Of a stretch of DNA of 64,000 nt, positions 25,157 to 35,732 are shown in pieces. How positions within the stretch are numbered: the stretch's first letter is position 1; each line of letters opens with the position of its first letter. A model generated the notes under the pieces. The model worked only from the letters and a program-made list of their open reading frames with translations, was not told the origin of the DNA and ran no database searches. A program made the position numbers and the translations under genes. Source of the DNA: Hydnum rufescens UP504 (taxonomy: Eukaryota; Basidiomycota; Agaricomycetes; Cantharellales; Hydnaceae); assembly GCA_014904985.1 (NCBI GenBank), contig MU128909.1, positions 234,566 through 298,565 of the forward strand, written 5' to 3'.

Positions 25157-25223
25157 GATGCCTTTGCGTTGGTTTGTGACTGAGTCGCGCGACCGTCACG
25201 ATACTGTCACATTGTAAGCAGAA
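25157..25223. promoter_or_regulatory. 67-bp head-to-head interval (SUB1 / UNG1)
   Basis: This is the distance between the two divergent ATG codons. It holds a CpG-bearing stretch (gtcgcgcgaccgtcacgat) with a near-palindromic core, a candidate shared promoter element. Confidence 0.45.
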
Positions 25224-26863
25224 ATGAGCGACGACGAGAGAACCTCGAGCCAGGTGACTGTAACATCCACGACGACATCGTCCAAGGGAATGGCGTCGAC
25301 CACTTTCCTTGACGACGCGACCTACATGGAGGATCTCGTAACATCCTCCACACCAAAATCGTCCCAAGAAACCGTGGCTAAATCGAACAGCAAAGGCGTC
25401 ACTGCCAAGAAGCGACAGCTCAGCCTCATGGATATGATACCCAGCACCCCCTCTGGGAAAAAAAGCCGAACAGATGCATTAGCATCTAGTTCGCCATCCA
25501 TCGGCAGGACTGTCAATGGTGTCAAGCCGTTCAATACTATTCCCTTCAATATGGATAAATTCAAGGAGTCCCTCTCGGATGATGAAAAAAGACTCTTGGC
25601 TCTCGAGTGCGAGACCATGGGTCGGACCTGGGTGCGTTTTGACTCTGTCAATTTCAACTGGTCTGACATCCTCCCAGCTCAAAGTGCTTTCGAACGAGAT
25701 TAAAAAACCTTACTTCATCAAATTGAAGGAGTTCCTATGGCAAGAAGGAGTCCAAGGGCCTGCTGCCCAATCTGTTGGCTCGCCCAAAATATTTCCTCCC
25801 CGTATGTATCTCCCCTTTGCGTCCGAGTCTTGGCGTCCCGAAAATCAGTGATCTAATGCAGCTCTAACGACGCAACAGCAAGCGAGATATACAACTGGTC
25901 TCGCCGTACGCCCCTCGGCCATCTGCGAGTCGTCATCATCGGACAGGACCCCTATCATGGTCCTGGACAGGCACACGGCCTCTGCTTCTCCGTCTGTAAA
26001 GGTGTCCCAGTCCCCCCTTCCTTGAAAAACGTAAGCACGAGCCAGGATTTCTGTCACTTCAATGCTGTGATTGCCTTTCGGGCGATCTACTGATGCCTTT
26101 CGATATGGGCGTCATTTAGATGTATAAGGAGATAAAAACTGATTATCCCGACTTCGAACCCCCTTCGCACGGGTATGTCTCTTCATGTCTCACTGGGGAT
26201 TATATTTAGTTCATTGAATCGTCTCGGAATGGACAGTGACCTATCGAGCTGGGCTGAAAGCGGTGTTTTATTGATCAATACGTGCGCCATTCTTCTTTCT
26301 GCTTTGAAATTCAAGCACCTAAATTGGGCTATGCCCTGTCTTTAGCTCTCTTACGGTTCGTTCCGGCGCTGCCGGAAGTCATTCGAATAAAGGATGGGAG
26401 ACTTTCACTGATGCGGTCATAGATCTCATCGATAAATATGGAGGTGCGATCATGGATGCATCTCCCCCTGTCACTGCTTTTCTCTGCTAACCTTCGTATT
26501 TCGTGTAATTTGGACCCATTTCTACTCTGTACTGCGCGATGTTCAACAGGCGCAAGTCTCTCAAAAACTGGAGGAAATGTGGGCCATGGAGTGGTGTTCA
26601 TGGCATGGGGTTCTTGGGCCGCGAAACGCGTTGCGAAGCTTAGCGAGACCAAGCATCTCGTGCTCAGGAGTGCAGTATGTACCACCTTATTTTGTCTCCA
26701 GACCTTGTGATCGGTCTGACTTCACAAATAATCTTTACAGCACCCATCCCCTCTTAGTGCCCATCGGGGCTTCTTTGGTAATGGGCATTTCAAAAAGACC
26801 AATGACTGGTTGGAAAAGAGATACGGTCTCGAGGCCAAGATCGATTGGTGTAAGCTGGATTAG
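25224..26863 (+). CDS. UNG1: uracil-DNA glycosylase
   Basis: Removes uracil from DNA as the first step of base-excision repair in nucleus and mitochondria. The start at 25224 opens a Ser/Thr-rich leader with a PIP-box-like RQLSLMDMI at about residues 74-82, a possible PCNA contact. The catalytic motif is [20 protein letters not shown], with the water-activating Asp. Later exons give [20 protein letters not shown], then [16 protein letters not shown]. The DNA-intercalation loop is [20 protein letters not shown], including the catalytic His. The last codons are KIDWCKLD and a TAG at 26861-26863. Several introns of about 50-80 nt are present, and all active-site motifs are intact. Confidence 0.93.
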
Positions 26864-28079
26864 AGGCCACTCACCAGCAAGAGGCGCACCTCTGATGATA
26901 TTCCTTGGGGGATGCACTGCCTCACTATCTGACGATTATGCTCGCGCAAATCGTCTGTGCTCAGTGCTCACTATTCTGGCTGAACCACCAGGGGGAGAAA
27001 ATGGCAACCCCCCATCGTCATGGCATTTGGTAATTTAGACCTCGCATATCCACTCACCCCCTCTTCATGTCACTATACCATATACCTTCTTACCCTTGCC
27101 ATGTATAAGCAGAACATAAACCAGTCTAATTATTCATTGGCACGATGTTCGTGCTAGTGCAAAATGACTGGCCGGGAAGGCTCAGGGAGCGCCATTATGC
27201 GGGTACGATGAAATTTTGCCGTACGTCCCTTGACATTAATTTCACCGACATGATTTCAATATTGTGGCCCTGTAGGAACAGACACAAATCTTCCACCGAA
27301 CGCCATCGTCTGTCCTCGTACACAACGTCGTACAACATCGCGAGGGTAACTCTCTCAAGCCCAGAGACGAGTCGTATTTTCACTGTCCCCAGAGCGGGTA
27401 AATACAAGGACGTCAGCGTTTCTGGTGGGCGGACAAAGGGACGACGAAAGTCGCGGATCCAGTCCAAAGATTTCGGGAGGTGGAGTGGTGGGGGCAATCC
27501 GTCCTCGCCTGACTCCTTTTTGTGCCCTCTGACCTGTTGTAGCTGATCACGATGAGGACTGCGGAAGGAATTCGACAGCAGAGCCTGAAACCTCGGCCCG
27601 TGTTCTTCACTTTCGCGCCGGATAATTCAATACAGTGGATTAGGGTCATCCATGGTGTCGGTTACACTGTCACATGATTTCAAATTTGTATGGTTGCATC
27701 CCTGAGCCAGGAGAGATCGATATTTGTGGGATAGACTTTATTGTCGATCTCATCGTCCTCAACGTGTCCAGTGGATAATACTCGAGGAAATAAGAATCCT
27801 TGGGGAGTAAAAGGCAACAGGAAACAGGACGAGATACCGTGCCAAGCCTACCAGATTCGCGGAGACGTGCGGAACCAGATGATGAAGTCGAAAGTCCACC
27901 TCACCACCCACAACAGATGTATTATGGGAACAATTGCTTTGTCGTGATTCCAAAAAATCCCTCCACACGCATCTCTGTTGACATGGAGTCAAAACGGCTA
28001 TAGCTTGCGAGCGACGTCAGTGAGCGTGAGTGAAAGCCCAGTCTCACCAAAGACATACCATTGCGGGAAATGGCGCTTC
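26864..28079. other. 1.2-kb interval without a supported gene
   Basis: Overlapping ORFs occupy 27145-27546 (+) and 27195-27497 (-), but neither resembles a family I know. The minus-strand one has Leu-spaced segments that could belong to the decayed F-box/LRR-like gene to the right; this is not provable by eye. Confidence 0.35.
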
Positions 28080-29650
28080 CTTAGCTCTAGGGGGTCCGTT
28101 TAACCAACATCCTCTTTCGTGATTTCCAAGTCTTCCTCGATCCCCATCCTTCTGTAGAAACGAATGGCCTCATAGAGCCCCCATTATGCAAGAGAAGCAC
28201 GACTTTGTGGAGATGTGGGCATGATTTGGAAATCTCGAAGAAATCCTTCTCAATGACTTCCTAGTCTAGCGGTATCGGGTAGCCTTAATCCATGGCCTAC
28301 TGCCAAATTATCGAAGAGTAATAGAACCTGAAAAGGTTGAATATGTTATCCGCGAGATGTTATCGAGTATAAGATACTGCAGGTTTGAAAGGACTATAGC
28401 AGCGATGGTGTCCGACGTGAACAGGGTAGATGTGACGGAAGCAGGCGGGAATGTGCCTGACCAAAGAGCTGCAAAGTAGCAGTTGACTGATTAAGCGAAC
28501 CAAACATATGAAGTACTTGATCGGCGCATCAATGCAACGGAGAGGGCGAGTGATAGACCGATTCTTGAGAAGGTACCATGGGTCCAAGCGGAGAGCCCGA
28601 AAGGGACGATGTCCGAGGGGACCTCCAGAAAGCGGGGAACGGTGCTAGATCAGTCCTATTAAGGACGGGGTTGGTGATACTCTTTTGGGAGAGAAGGGAT
28701 TCTGAGAGAAAATCCATTCCCTCACGTTCGTATGTGTTGAGAGCAAAATGCTCTAATTGAAAAGGAAACGGCGCCGAGTCAATGATCGACATGACTCCAT
28801 CCACAGGATCATCCCGCGATGGACACGCAATGTCCAATTCCAATCGACGAAGATTCGTTGATAGCCTGAACGTAGAAAAGACCATTTACAGGATGCTCGA
28901 CTCAAATTAGGGGAGAGGAGACTCACTCCATTTATCTCCGACTCCGAGAAACGTCAGAGTGAATTTTCGGATCCACCTAGTACGCATTCTAGCCCAGGGG
29001 ATGCGACATCCCTCTTCGATCTAGCGTGTGGCGACATCTTGCTTCTTGCCTATCTGACGCAAATGTGGAATAACTGCAATAAGCCTATCTCCTCTGTCCG
29101 TCAAATCACGGTTGACGAGACTAGCAGCCTTCAAAGTTCTGATATCGAGAAATCCCATCAAGGTGCAAAGCACATCATGAGGAAGGACTGGTGTGTTATT
29201 AGCCGAACTCTATGGCCGGGCATGAGTACAATATATTCACCACAGTAAACGGGACCGATCGAACCATAGGTGAAACAGTCTGACTGTCACATAAGTCACA
29301 CTTACATGTCATCATGCCAGTGGTTCAGCAGACAGGGCAATGTCTGGTCAGGTATCCCAGCGACTCGACTTTATTGCGTTACTGTAATTCCAGGAAGATC
29401 TATGTCGCAAGGCAGAGGTCAGCCGAGGGACCGAAGCCGGAAAAAAGGCCCGAGTTGGTTATGACGTCGAATGCTGTGCAATTGACGAGCCTTGAACATC
29501 CCGTACTGGGGAGATGAGCCATAACTGATTTTGAGTGTTTTACACCTTATGCTCATGTACCCAAGAAGAATAACTCGCTTCTCGACGTCAAACTTTCTAG
29601 AGAGAGAGCGTGGGGCCACCAAAAAACTACGCAGCGTCGGCCCCGCATTA
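28080..29650 (-). pseudogene. probable F-box/LRR-type protein gene, apparently decayed
   Basis: Minus-strand fragments read like the leucine-rich part of the large Agaricomycete F-box families. They are YMSIRCKTLKISYGSSPQYG near 29500-29570, WIRKFTLTFLGVGDKW near 28950 joined through a normal intron to LSTNLRRLELDIACPSRDD near 28850, and FFEISKSCPHLHKVVLLLHN near 28230. The fragments lie in different frames, with stops between them that introns do not obviously remove. I could not find an F-box at the expected N-terminus. The gene is therefore either pseudogenised or a structure I could not resolve. Confidence 0.4.
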
Positions 29651-30203
29651 GTCTACGTACGGGCATGAGAGAGTTCTGCGTGTGAGACAACGGGAAAATG
29701 CACAATTAACATCACCTCCAGCGTCAATGGACAAGATTACTCGCGGAATTAGGCGGCTCAAGATCTAATTCTTCAGAGTTCTTCACTCCAATTAGGCCGA
29801 GCAATGCCCCGAAAGCAGACGATCGATGAGGCGCCGCATTCAATATTTCGCATCGTATGACTCATGGTGGAGACGGGAAATTTGAACAACCGCACTTGAG
29901 GTTGGCGACGTGGAGCTCATCACAATTGCTTGTCCACCCGAAGAGCGTACACCAACCAGAAAGGATCAATACGTGACTCAGTTAAAGAGATCCCAACGAT
30001 GGCCGGATTATTGATTTCAACGGGATTACATTGGGATAGCAAACGTCGACCTCCGCTGTTACAGTAGTCGTCCAATTTACCCACACGTGGTCTGACCACA
30101 CCTTGTTCTGTTCCACAGGAAGCTAGGTTATGGCATACGAGAAGACGAGATGGCAGAGCCCATCACTCCTTGAGTTGTACTGTTGACAGTCACGAGACAC
30201 TTT
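29651..30203. other. interval without a supported gene
   Basis: No ORF of note and no RNA gene recognised. It lies between the F-box-like remnant and the inverted-repeat element. Confidence 0.4.
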
Positions 30204-30237
30204 GGTTCCTTGCTACAGTAGTGGACAGGCAAAGACG
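30204..30237 (+). repeat. left terminal inverted repeat
   Basis: GGTTCC followed by the 18-nt core CTACAGTAGTGGACAGGC and AAAGACG. It pairs with the right end with a few mismatches and a small gap. Confidence 0.65.
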
Positions 30238-30688
30238 GAAAGTTTCACTGAGGTCGATCCAGTGACTTTGAGGCCTTGAAAAGTGGTTTTTTGGATTCCC
30301 CTGGTCTCTGCGGTTCAGAAACACCCCTAATTGAGGTCATGTGATCAATATTTAGCGCCCACTGGATTTTGGGCAGAAAAATAAAAATAAAAAGCCTCCT
30401 GGCATGCCTATATACATCAGAAAAATTATTCAACTATTTACTAGAATTGATTAGTTGAGGATAGATTCAATGGCAAGCATTGCATGCCTTGAGACAGTGC
30501 GGTGTGAGCACATGGTTCAGGTGACGGTGAACCAGAGGGAACGTAAATAGGGGGCACGGGACTGCCAGAATTGATAGGTAATGCAGGCAAGAAAAGGAAT
30601 GTATCAAGGTTCCCTTGAGACGGATTCTCCTTTGCACTATGATTTCTCGTTTGTCCAGTCTTGCTCATGATATCATTATTGAGTCCTC

Positions 30689-31225
30689 TCACATACTTTG
30701 TGGGCTGTCCTGCAAAGATATAAGAATACTATCATAAAGATCTGGATAAATCTCGCTGTGTCCGTGTGCCTTCCCTTTCCTCTTTTGCTTGTTCTGCTTC
30801 GGGTGATAAGTTGGATCCATATGTGGCCCTGTATCAAGTTCCTTGGTGGCCCTCTTGAAAATAGAATGGATATAAATATCATCGGTCTCCATATCAGATT
30901 CCGTCGGATCATCCAATAGAGCATCATCAGGGGCAAGAAAAGTAGGGTACTCATTATTTTGAGGGGCGCATGGATCCCAACTCTCATCATCCAAGCTAGA
31001 TATTTCAGATTCAGTGTCAGATGTGAGGTCATAAGATTTAGTCAATTTAGACTGAAGGGTAAAGTAGGATGTAATCAGCAAGTCCCCCATTGAAGGAAAG
31101 AAAGAGCGCAAGTATGGTTGACATTGGATAGATCTCGGACATTGCCACGGAGTGACCCGACTTAAGGGGGGTAATTCTAAAATACTAATTTTCTTGTGTC
31201 CTGGGGGCTCAGCCCCCCAGAACAT
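30689..31225 (-). CDS. hypothetical acidic protein inside the inverted-repeat element
   Basis: A 178-codon ORF starting MFWGAEPPGHKKISILELPP. It has an acidic middle (SDTESEISSLDDESWD) and a basic tract near the end (HPKQNKQKRKGKAHGH). A second ORF (30441-30692, same strand, other frame) could be a 3' exon using the acceptor tttgcag, but no good donor was found. It shows no DDE/D signature, zinc finger or other domain I recognise. It may be captured or non-functional coding sequence. Confidence 0.35.
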   Translation of the reverse strand: MFWGAEPPGHKKISILELPPLSRVTPWQCPRSIQCQPYLRSFFPSMGDLLITSYFTLQSKLTKSYDLTSDTESEISSLDDESWDPCAPQNNEYPTFLAPDDALLDDPTESDMETDDIYIHSIFKRATKELDTGPHMDPTYHPKQNKQKRKGKAHGHSEIYPDLYDSILISLQDSPQSM

Positions 31226-31445
31226 CTACCACTGGATTCTACTGCTCTTTAGCTACATTTTGAGCCCACTGATGAGCACGTGCGCTCAATATTAAGCGCC
31301 CAACAGGATGTTTGGCTCTTTTTAATGAAAAAAGTGCCGGTAGTAAAGAAATGAGACCGTGATCACTTAGCTAGGTGGATTTTAAGTGTTTTCCGACAGT
31401 TTACGGAAGTCTGGGTGGCCTCTCTCAAGTTGCAGAGAAATTTGT

Positions 31446-31482
31446 CGACTTAGCCTGTCCACTACTGTAGGTCAAGGGAACC
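31446..31482 (-). repeat. right terminal inverted repeat
   Basis: Inverse complement of the left repeat. The 18-nt core is identical and the outer GGTTCCC also matches. Confidence 0.65.
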
Positions 31483-32101
31483 GCGATGAAGGAGAGGATT
31501 TCACGCCTCGAGACAGTTGAGACGGGCAGAGCCTGGGATGGAAAACGCCCATGAGACACGGGTCATGAGAGGGGATGCGGGCCGGCTATACGATGGCTGC
31601 ACATCGCACTGCCCCCTCCATCACTTCCCAACTTTCTTTCAACTTCTTCCTTCAATATCAGGCATCATTATTCTGGACTTGTTTCCTGATTAAGAGCCCC
31701 CTAGGCAGGCAGCCTCTTTGGAGCTGGACCGGCTTGAATAGACCTGACACAACCAATTGCATTGGTGGTACCTAGTAAGTCACGTGTTCGCACGGGTAGC
31801 CTAATAAGGCAACTCAGAGTACATTTACTTAATCAGGATACCCCCTTAATGAGCCTCGAGCTATTCGAGGCCTGGCTGGACAGGATTCTGACACCGTCCA
31901 TTGTAGAGTGATTACAGCTGAACACTTGACTTCAGGTGGCGCTTGAGCCGGAGCCAAGGCACCCCAAAGCTGAGCCAAAAATTTGTCATCAATTGACTTG
32001 GCTTGACTCGGCACCACACGGCTACCTTCAGCACGCCATCCTCTTTGCCAGGGCCAAGGGACTTGCATCCGCAGTCTGTTTCCATCCACCAACATCTCAA
32101 C
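31483..32101. other. interval upstream of the M28 peptidase, no gene seen
   Basis: It probably contains the peptidase promoter and 5' leader. Short ORFs on both strands have no recognisable similarity. Confidence 0.4.
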
Positions 32102-35100
32102 ATGAGCGAAAAGCTCGGCGACAAGGCAGTCGATTATGCCCCAATCCCTCTTCCTACCACTTCGATTGATCTTCCGGTGAAGTCACGAAAATCCACTATC
32201 TTTCGTACTATCGCTGTACTTGCCTTAGGTGCCATTACATTCCGTATTATCCATAGATGTGTCAAGGCGCATCATAAATGTCACCAACCGAGCAGCCTTG
32301 CTGATCCTGATTCAAGGGGTCATCTAACCGTCAAGCAGGCTGAACAACTTTTCCTGTACGCATTGCTCATATATCACGTGGAGGTCTCTGGGTCCCATCA
32401 CGCCCTCCTTTAGTGCCGTTCCTGATACCCAGAGAGCCATAAAAACCAGCAAGGAATATGCCACTCTTCCTCATCTTGCTGGGAGCGGGCAGGATTTCGA
32501 AACCGCTAAATCTTTCCTCGAGTTATTGCAAACCGAGTTGTCTATCCCCACACCAGATGAGCTCCCCGTGTTTAATGCCGGTTCTGAAAAATCTCGCCAT
32601 GCCACTTTATCCATACCATCTCTGTCGGAGCCCTCTGCGTGGATCGACACGTACTTCCCAGGTTCGTGTGCAATGTGCCTTGCCTGAGACCATGCTATAC
32701 CTAACGTACCTTTATTCATTTCCGTGGCAGTGTTAAATACGCCCCTCGGGCGTGCATTGGATATCATTGGCGATGATGACCAGGTAATTTGGAAAGCAAA
32801 CCTCGAAGAATCCGAGGAAGACGGTGATCCGGCTGGTGAATATGCCCGTACGATTGGTGCATGGCACGGCCTCAGCAAAGAGGGAGAAGCCATCGTTAGT
32901 GTTTCTGGAATACCTCCGAAGAGGATTGCGATACCCATGATTGTTCCGACAGGGCAAAGTTGTTTATGTTAACTATGGCCGCAAGGAAGACTTCGATCAT
33001 CTTCTAGCGGCAGGCGTTGATCTTACTGGAACGATTGCCCTGGCACGGTATGGTGGTATTTTTCGTGGATTAAAGGTTGGGGGTGATTATCATACTGCTT
33101 GCCTTTTGTGGCTTATGACAAATTGTATAGATCAAGGCTGCCGAGGAAGCTGGTGCAATTGGTACGTACCATCCTCATACCTTCGACTCCTTTCTAAGTC
33201 TCCATTTCCTTAGGGGTCCTTATTTACTCGGATCCGAGGGATGATGGAAGCGTCACAGTTGGAAATGGCTATAAGCCATACCCAGAGGGACCCGCGCGAA
33301 ATCCGTATTCCGTTCAGCGTGGGACTGTGGCATACATTAGTATTTATCCAGGTATATCTTCATTCATGGAGTTTCCGAGTGCCTATCTGAAGCTTGTTGA
33401 AGGTGACCCTAGTACTCCTGGCGTTCCTGCTTACGAGAACGCAACTCGCAGTGAAGGGGGAAATATTCCTAGGATTCCTTCGATCCCCATTTCTTGGGAT
33501 AATGCCAAACGTATTCTTGCAGAAATTGATCCAGATACACCTTTCGAATTGAATGGCGTCCCCAGCAAACGTAGAATCCGTCTCATGAATCAAGTGAAAA
33601 ATGCTGTCACCCCCATCTGGAACACTATGGGCGTGATACCTGGCCACATTAAGAACGAGGTTATCATCCTCGGCAATCATCGCGATGGTATGTCCGCCAT
33701 ATTCAGTTCTAGTGCATCTCCTGACTCAACGAACGCTGTATAGCATGGGTAATCAATCCACCCTCCCGAATCCTCCCGTACATGCACTGATTATGAATGT
33801 ACCAGGTTAACGGCGCCGCTGATCCCATATCCGGCACTGTAAGCGTCGTAGAAGTCATTCGAGGACTGGGAAAATTGTTAAGAGAAGGGTGGATCCCATT
33901 GCGTACCATCGTGATCGCAAGCTGGGATGCAGAAGAAGTATGTTGTCCCCATTAGTCATAGTGCCTGAACTGACAACACGCAAACAGTACGGGCTCGTTG
34001 GTAGGACTTTGTCGTTACTTAATGGGTGTGCACTTACGGAGTAATCTAGGTTCAACTGAATGGGGCGAGGATTTCTCTGAATGGTTACAGAAATATGCAG
34101 TTGTGTATCTGAATCTGGGTATGTTCCGCTGGAATCACGGCGCATAAAGGGAGTCTGATCCGTCATTAGATATTGGGGCATCAGGCTCTGGGCTCTCCCT
34201 TGGTGGATCCCCATCGCTTGCACACCTAATTCGTGGCATTGCCGAATCTCTTCCTCATCCTACAGATGCAAACCGTACACTTTGGGACGCTCGCCAAGAC
34301 TCGGGTACACTCTTGGGGCCGGTGTCAGAGTGGGGCATCGATCACTTACTGCAGAAAGCTCAAGAGTTGGAGTTCTCGACGGACCCTTACAGCACTGGTG
34401 TCCACGCTCTGGGATCTGGCTCTGATTATACCGTATTCTTACAAAGATTAGGCGTAAGCGCTCTCAGCCTTTTTGGTGACATCCCTTTCTCGTGGACCGA
34501 TTGCGTCCTCATCTAGATTGCCTCCTCCGATGGCGGATTTCGCTCAACTTTGCATGACCCAGTGTACCATTATCATTCTGTTTACGATTCGCACGTAAGA
34601 CTGACCAATTTGGGAATCCCACCGTTCCTAATGTTAACTTTCTTGCCCAGCAATTCCAGGAGCGATATGCCGACCCTGGTTTCCATCGCCATGTACGTTC
34701 TATTACAGACTTCGCAGAATGTTGTCACTGATCCCCAAGTTAATATCAGGTTGCCATTGCCAAGTATCTGGGTCTACTCACACTACGGCTAACGGATTCT
34801 ATAATCCTTCCTATCAATACGACCCAATACTCCCTGCAACTCAACTCATACCTTGCGAAGTAAGTCCAATGTTTAACGGACGTGTTAACGCCGATGTCGA
34901 CCCATTTCTTCAAACACCAGGATTGAGTCCCTCGCCAAAGCCTCCTCAATCACGCCAGTGCCCGATTTTTCCACGCTCCGGACTGCCATCCGTCGCTTAC
35001 AGGATGCAAGTGTGAAGCTCGACCACGACAAGGCGAAGGCAGAGAAGAAGTTTCGAAAGGCGTCCCGTCGCCTCCTTCGCAAGGCAGAGAAATGCAAACG

Positions 35101-35732
35101 CCTTCGACGCTCGAAATTCCGCTCTTTTGTGAAACATATCTTTGGCGTACGCGGGACATTAGCGGGCGCTGGTCCCGCGCGTCGCGAGGAGGATGTGCAC
35201 ATTGTCGAAAAGCGTGCTTTGCTGGAGAACATTCATCTAGGGAAGGCCGCTGCCGTCGAAGGCTCTGATGCAGACGGGGAGACCCATGGCACGACACTCC
35301 AATATGTAGGCACACGAGCGAAGCAGTCCTGGTGCTCACTTGTGAAGACCGTCGGTGATGCCTGGGCTCTCGAAGACACGAATCCTGGACGCCTTCCTCG
35401 CAAGTTCTTAAAAGCGCGAAAGGCTGTCGTAAAAGCGAACACTAAGCTCAAAAACTTCGAGAAGGGCTTTATATCCAGTGAAGGGATCAAGGACAGGGAA
35501 TGGTTCCGGTGAGTACTCGCATAGCCCCCGCCCTCATCGACGGCGGCTCAGGGTGGATCTTTTTCTTTATCAGTCATCTCGGCGTGGCGCCTGGAAAATG
35601 GAAGGATACGGAGCGGACACATTCCCAGCTATCACAGACGCTCTGGACGCCAAGAACTCCTCGTGGGCCGGGCTCGAAGGCATTCGCTTGAGCAAGCACA
35701 TCAACCGACTTGCGGAGATCCTGGAGGACTAG
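32102..35732 (+). CDS. M28 peptidase, glutamate carboxypeptidase II / transferrin-receptor-like
   Basis: A type II membrane metallopeptidase homologous to PSMA/NAALADase and fungal vacuolar relatives. The ATG at 32102 (MSEKLGDKAVDYAPIPLPTT) gives a short cytoplasmic tail and one membrane span (TIFRTIAVLALGAITFRII). The protease-associated region includes GKVVYVNYGRKEDFDHLLAA and GTIALARYGGIFRGLK. The co-catalytic zinc motifs are LGNHRDAWVNGAADPISGT, SWDAEEYGLVGSTEW, YLNLDIG and the HYHSVYDS histidine. HRDAW is assembled through a 5-nt exon (33744-33748, CATGG) and EEYGLVG through a 13-nt exon (33988-34000). The C-terminal dimerisation domain (DFSTLRTAIRRLQDASVKL) is followed by an unusually Lys/Arg-rich stretch and ends NRLAEILED. 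The gene appears complete; the natural substrate is unknown. Confidence 0.9.

Larger units (their letters stand above)
30204..31482. mobile_element. terminal-inverted-repeat element, about 1.28 kb, family unknown
   Basis: The two ends form an inverted repeat. The left end contains CTACAGTAGTGGACAGGC (30213-30230) followed by AAAGACG, and the right end read on the minus strand contains CTACAGTAGTGGACAGGC followed by TAAGTCG. Outside the core, GGTTCC-TTG (left) and GGTTCCCTTG (right, minus strand) also match, so the repeat extends to about 30204 and 31482. If the element started at CAGTAG instead (30216-31467), it would be flanked by TA dinucleotides, as in Tc1/mariner elements; the extended match argues against that reading. 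No clear target-site duplication was found outside the extended repeat. The interior is AT-richer than its flanks and carries one 178-codon minus-strand ORF that is not a recognisable transposase. It is probably a non-autonomous DNA transposon. Confidence 0.65.

Noticed and set aside
30216..31467. Tc1/mariner element with TA target duplication
   Set aside because: The inverted repeat extends about 10 bp beyond the TA on both sides, and no mariner transposase is present. The TA is probably part of the repeat.
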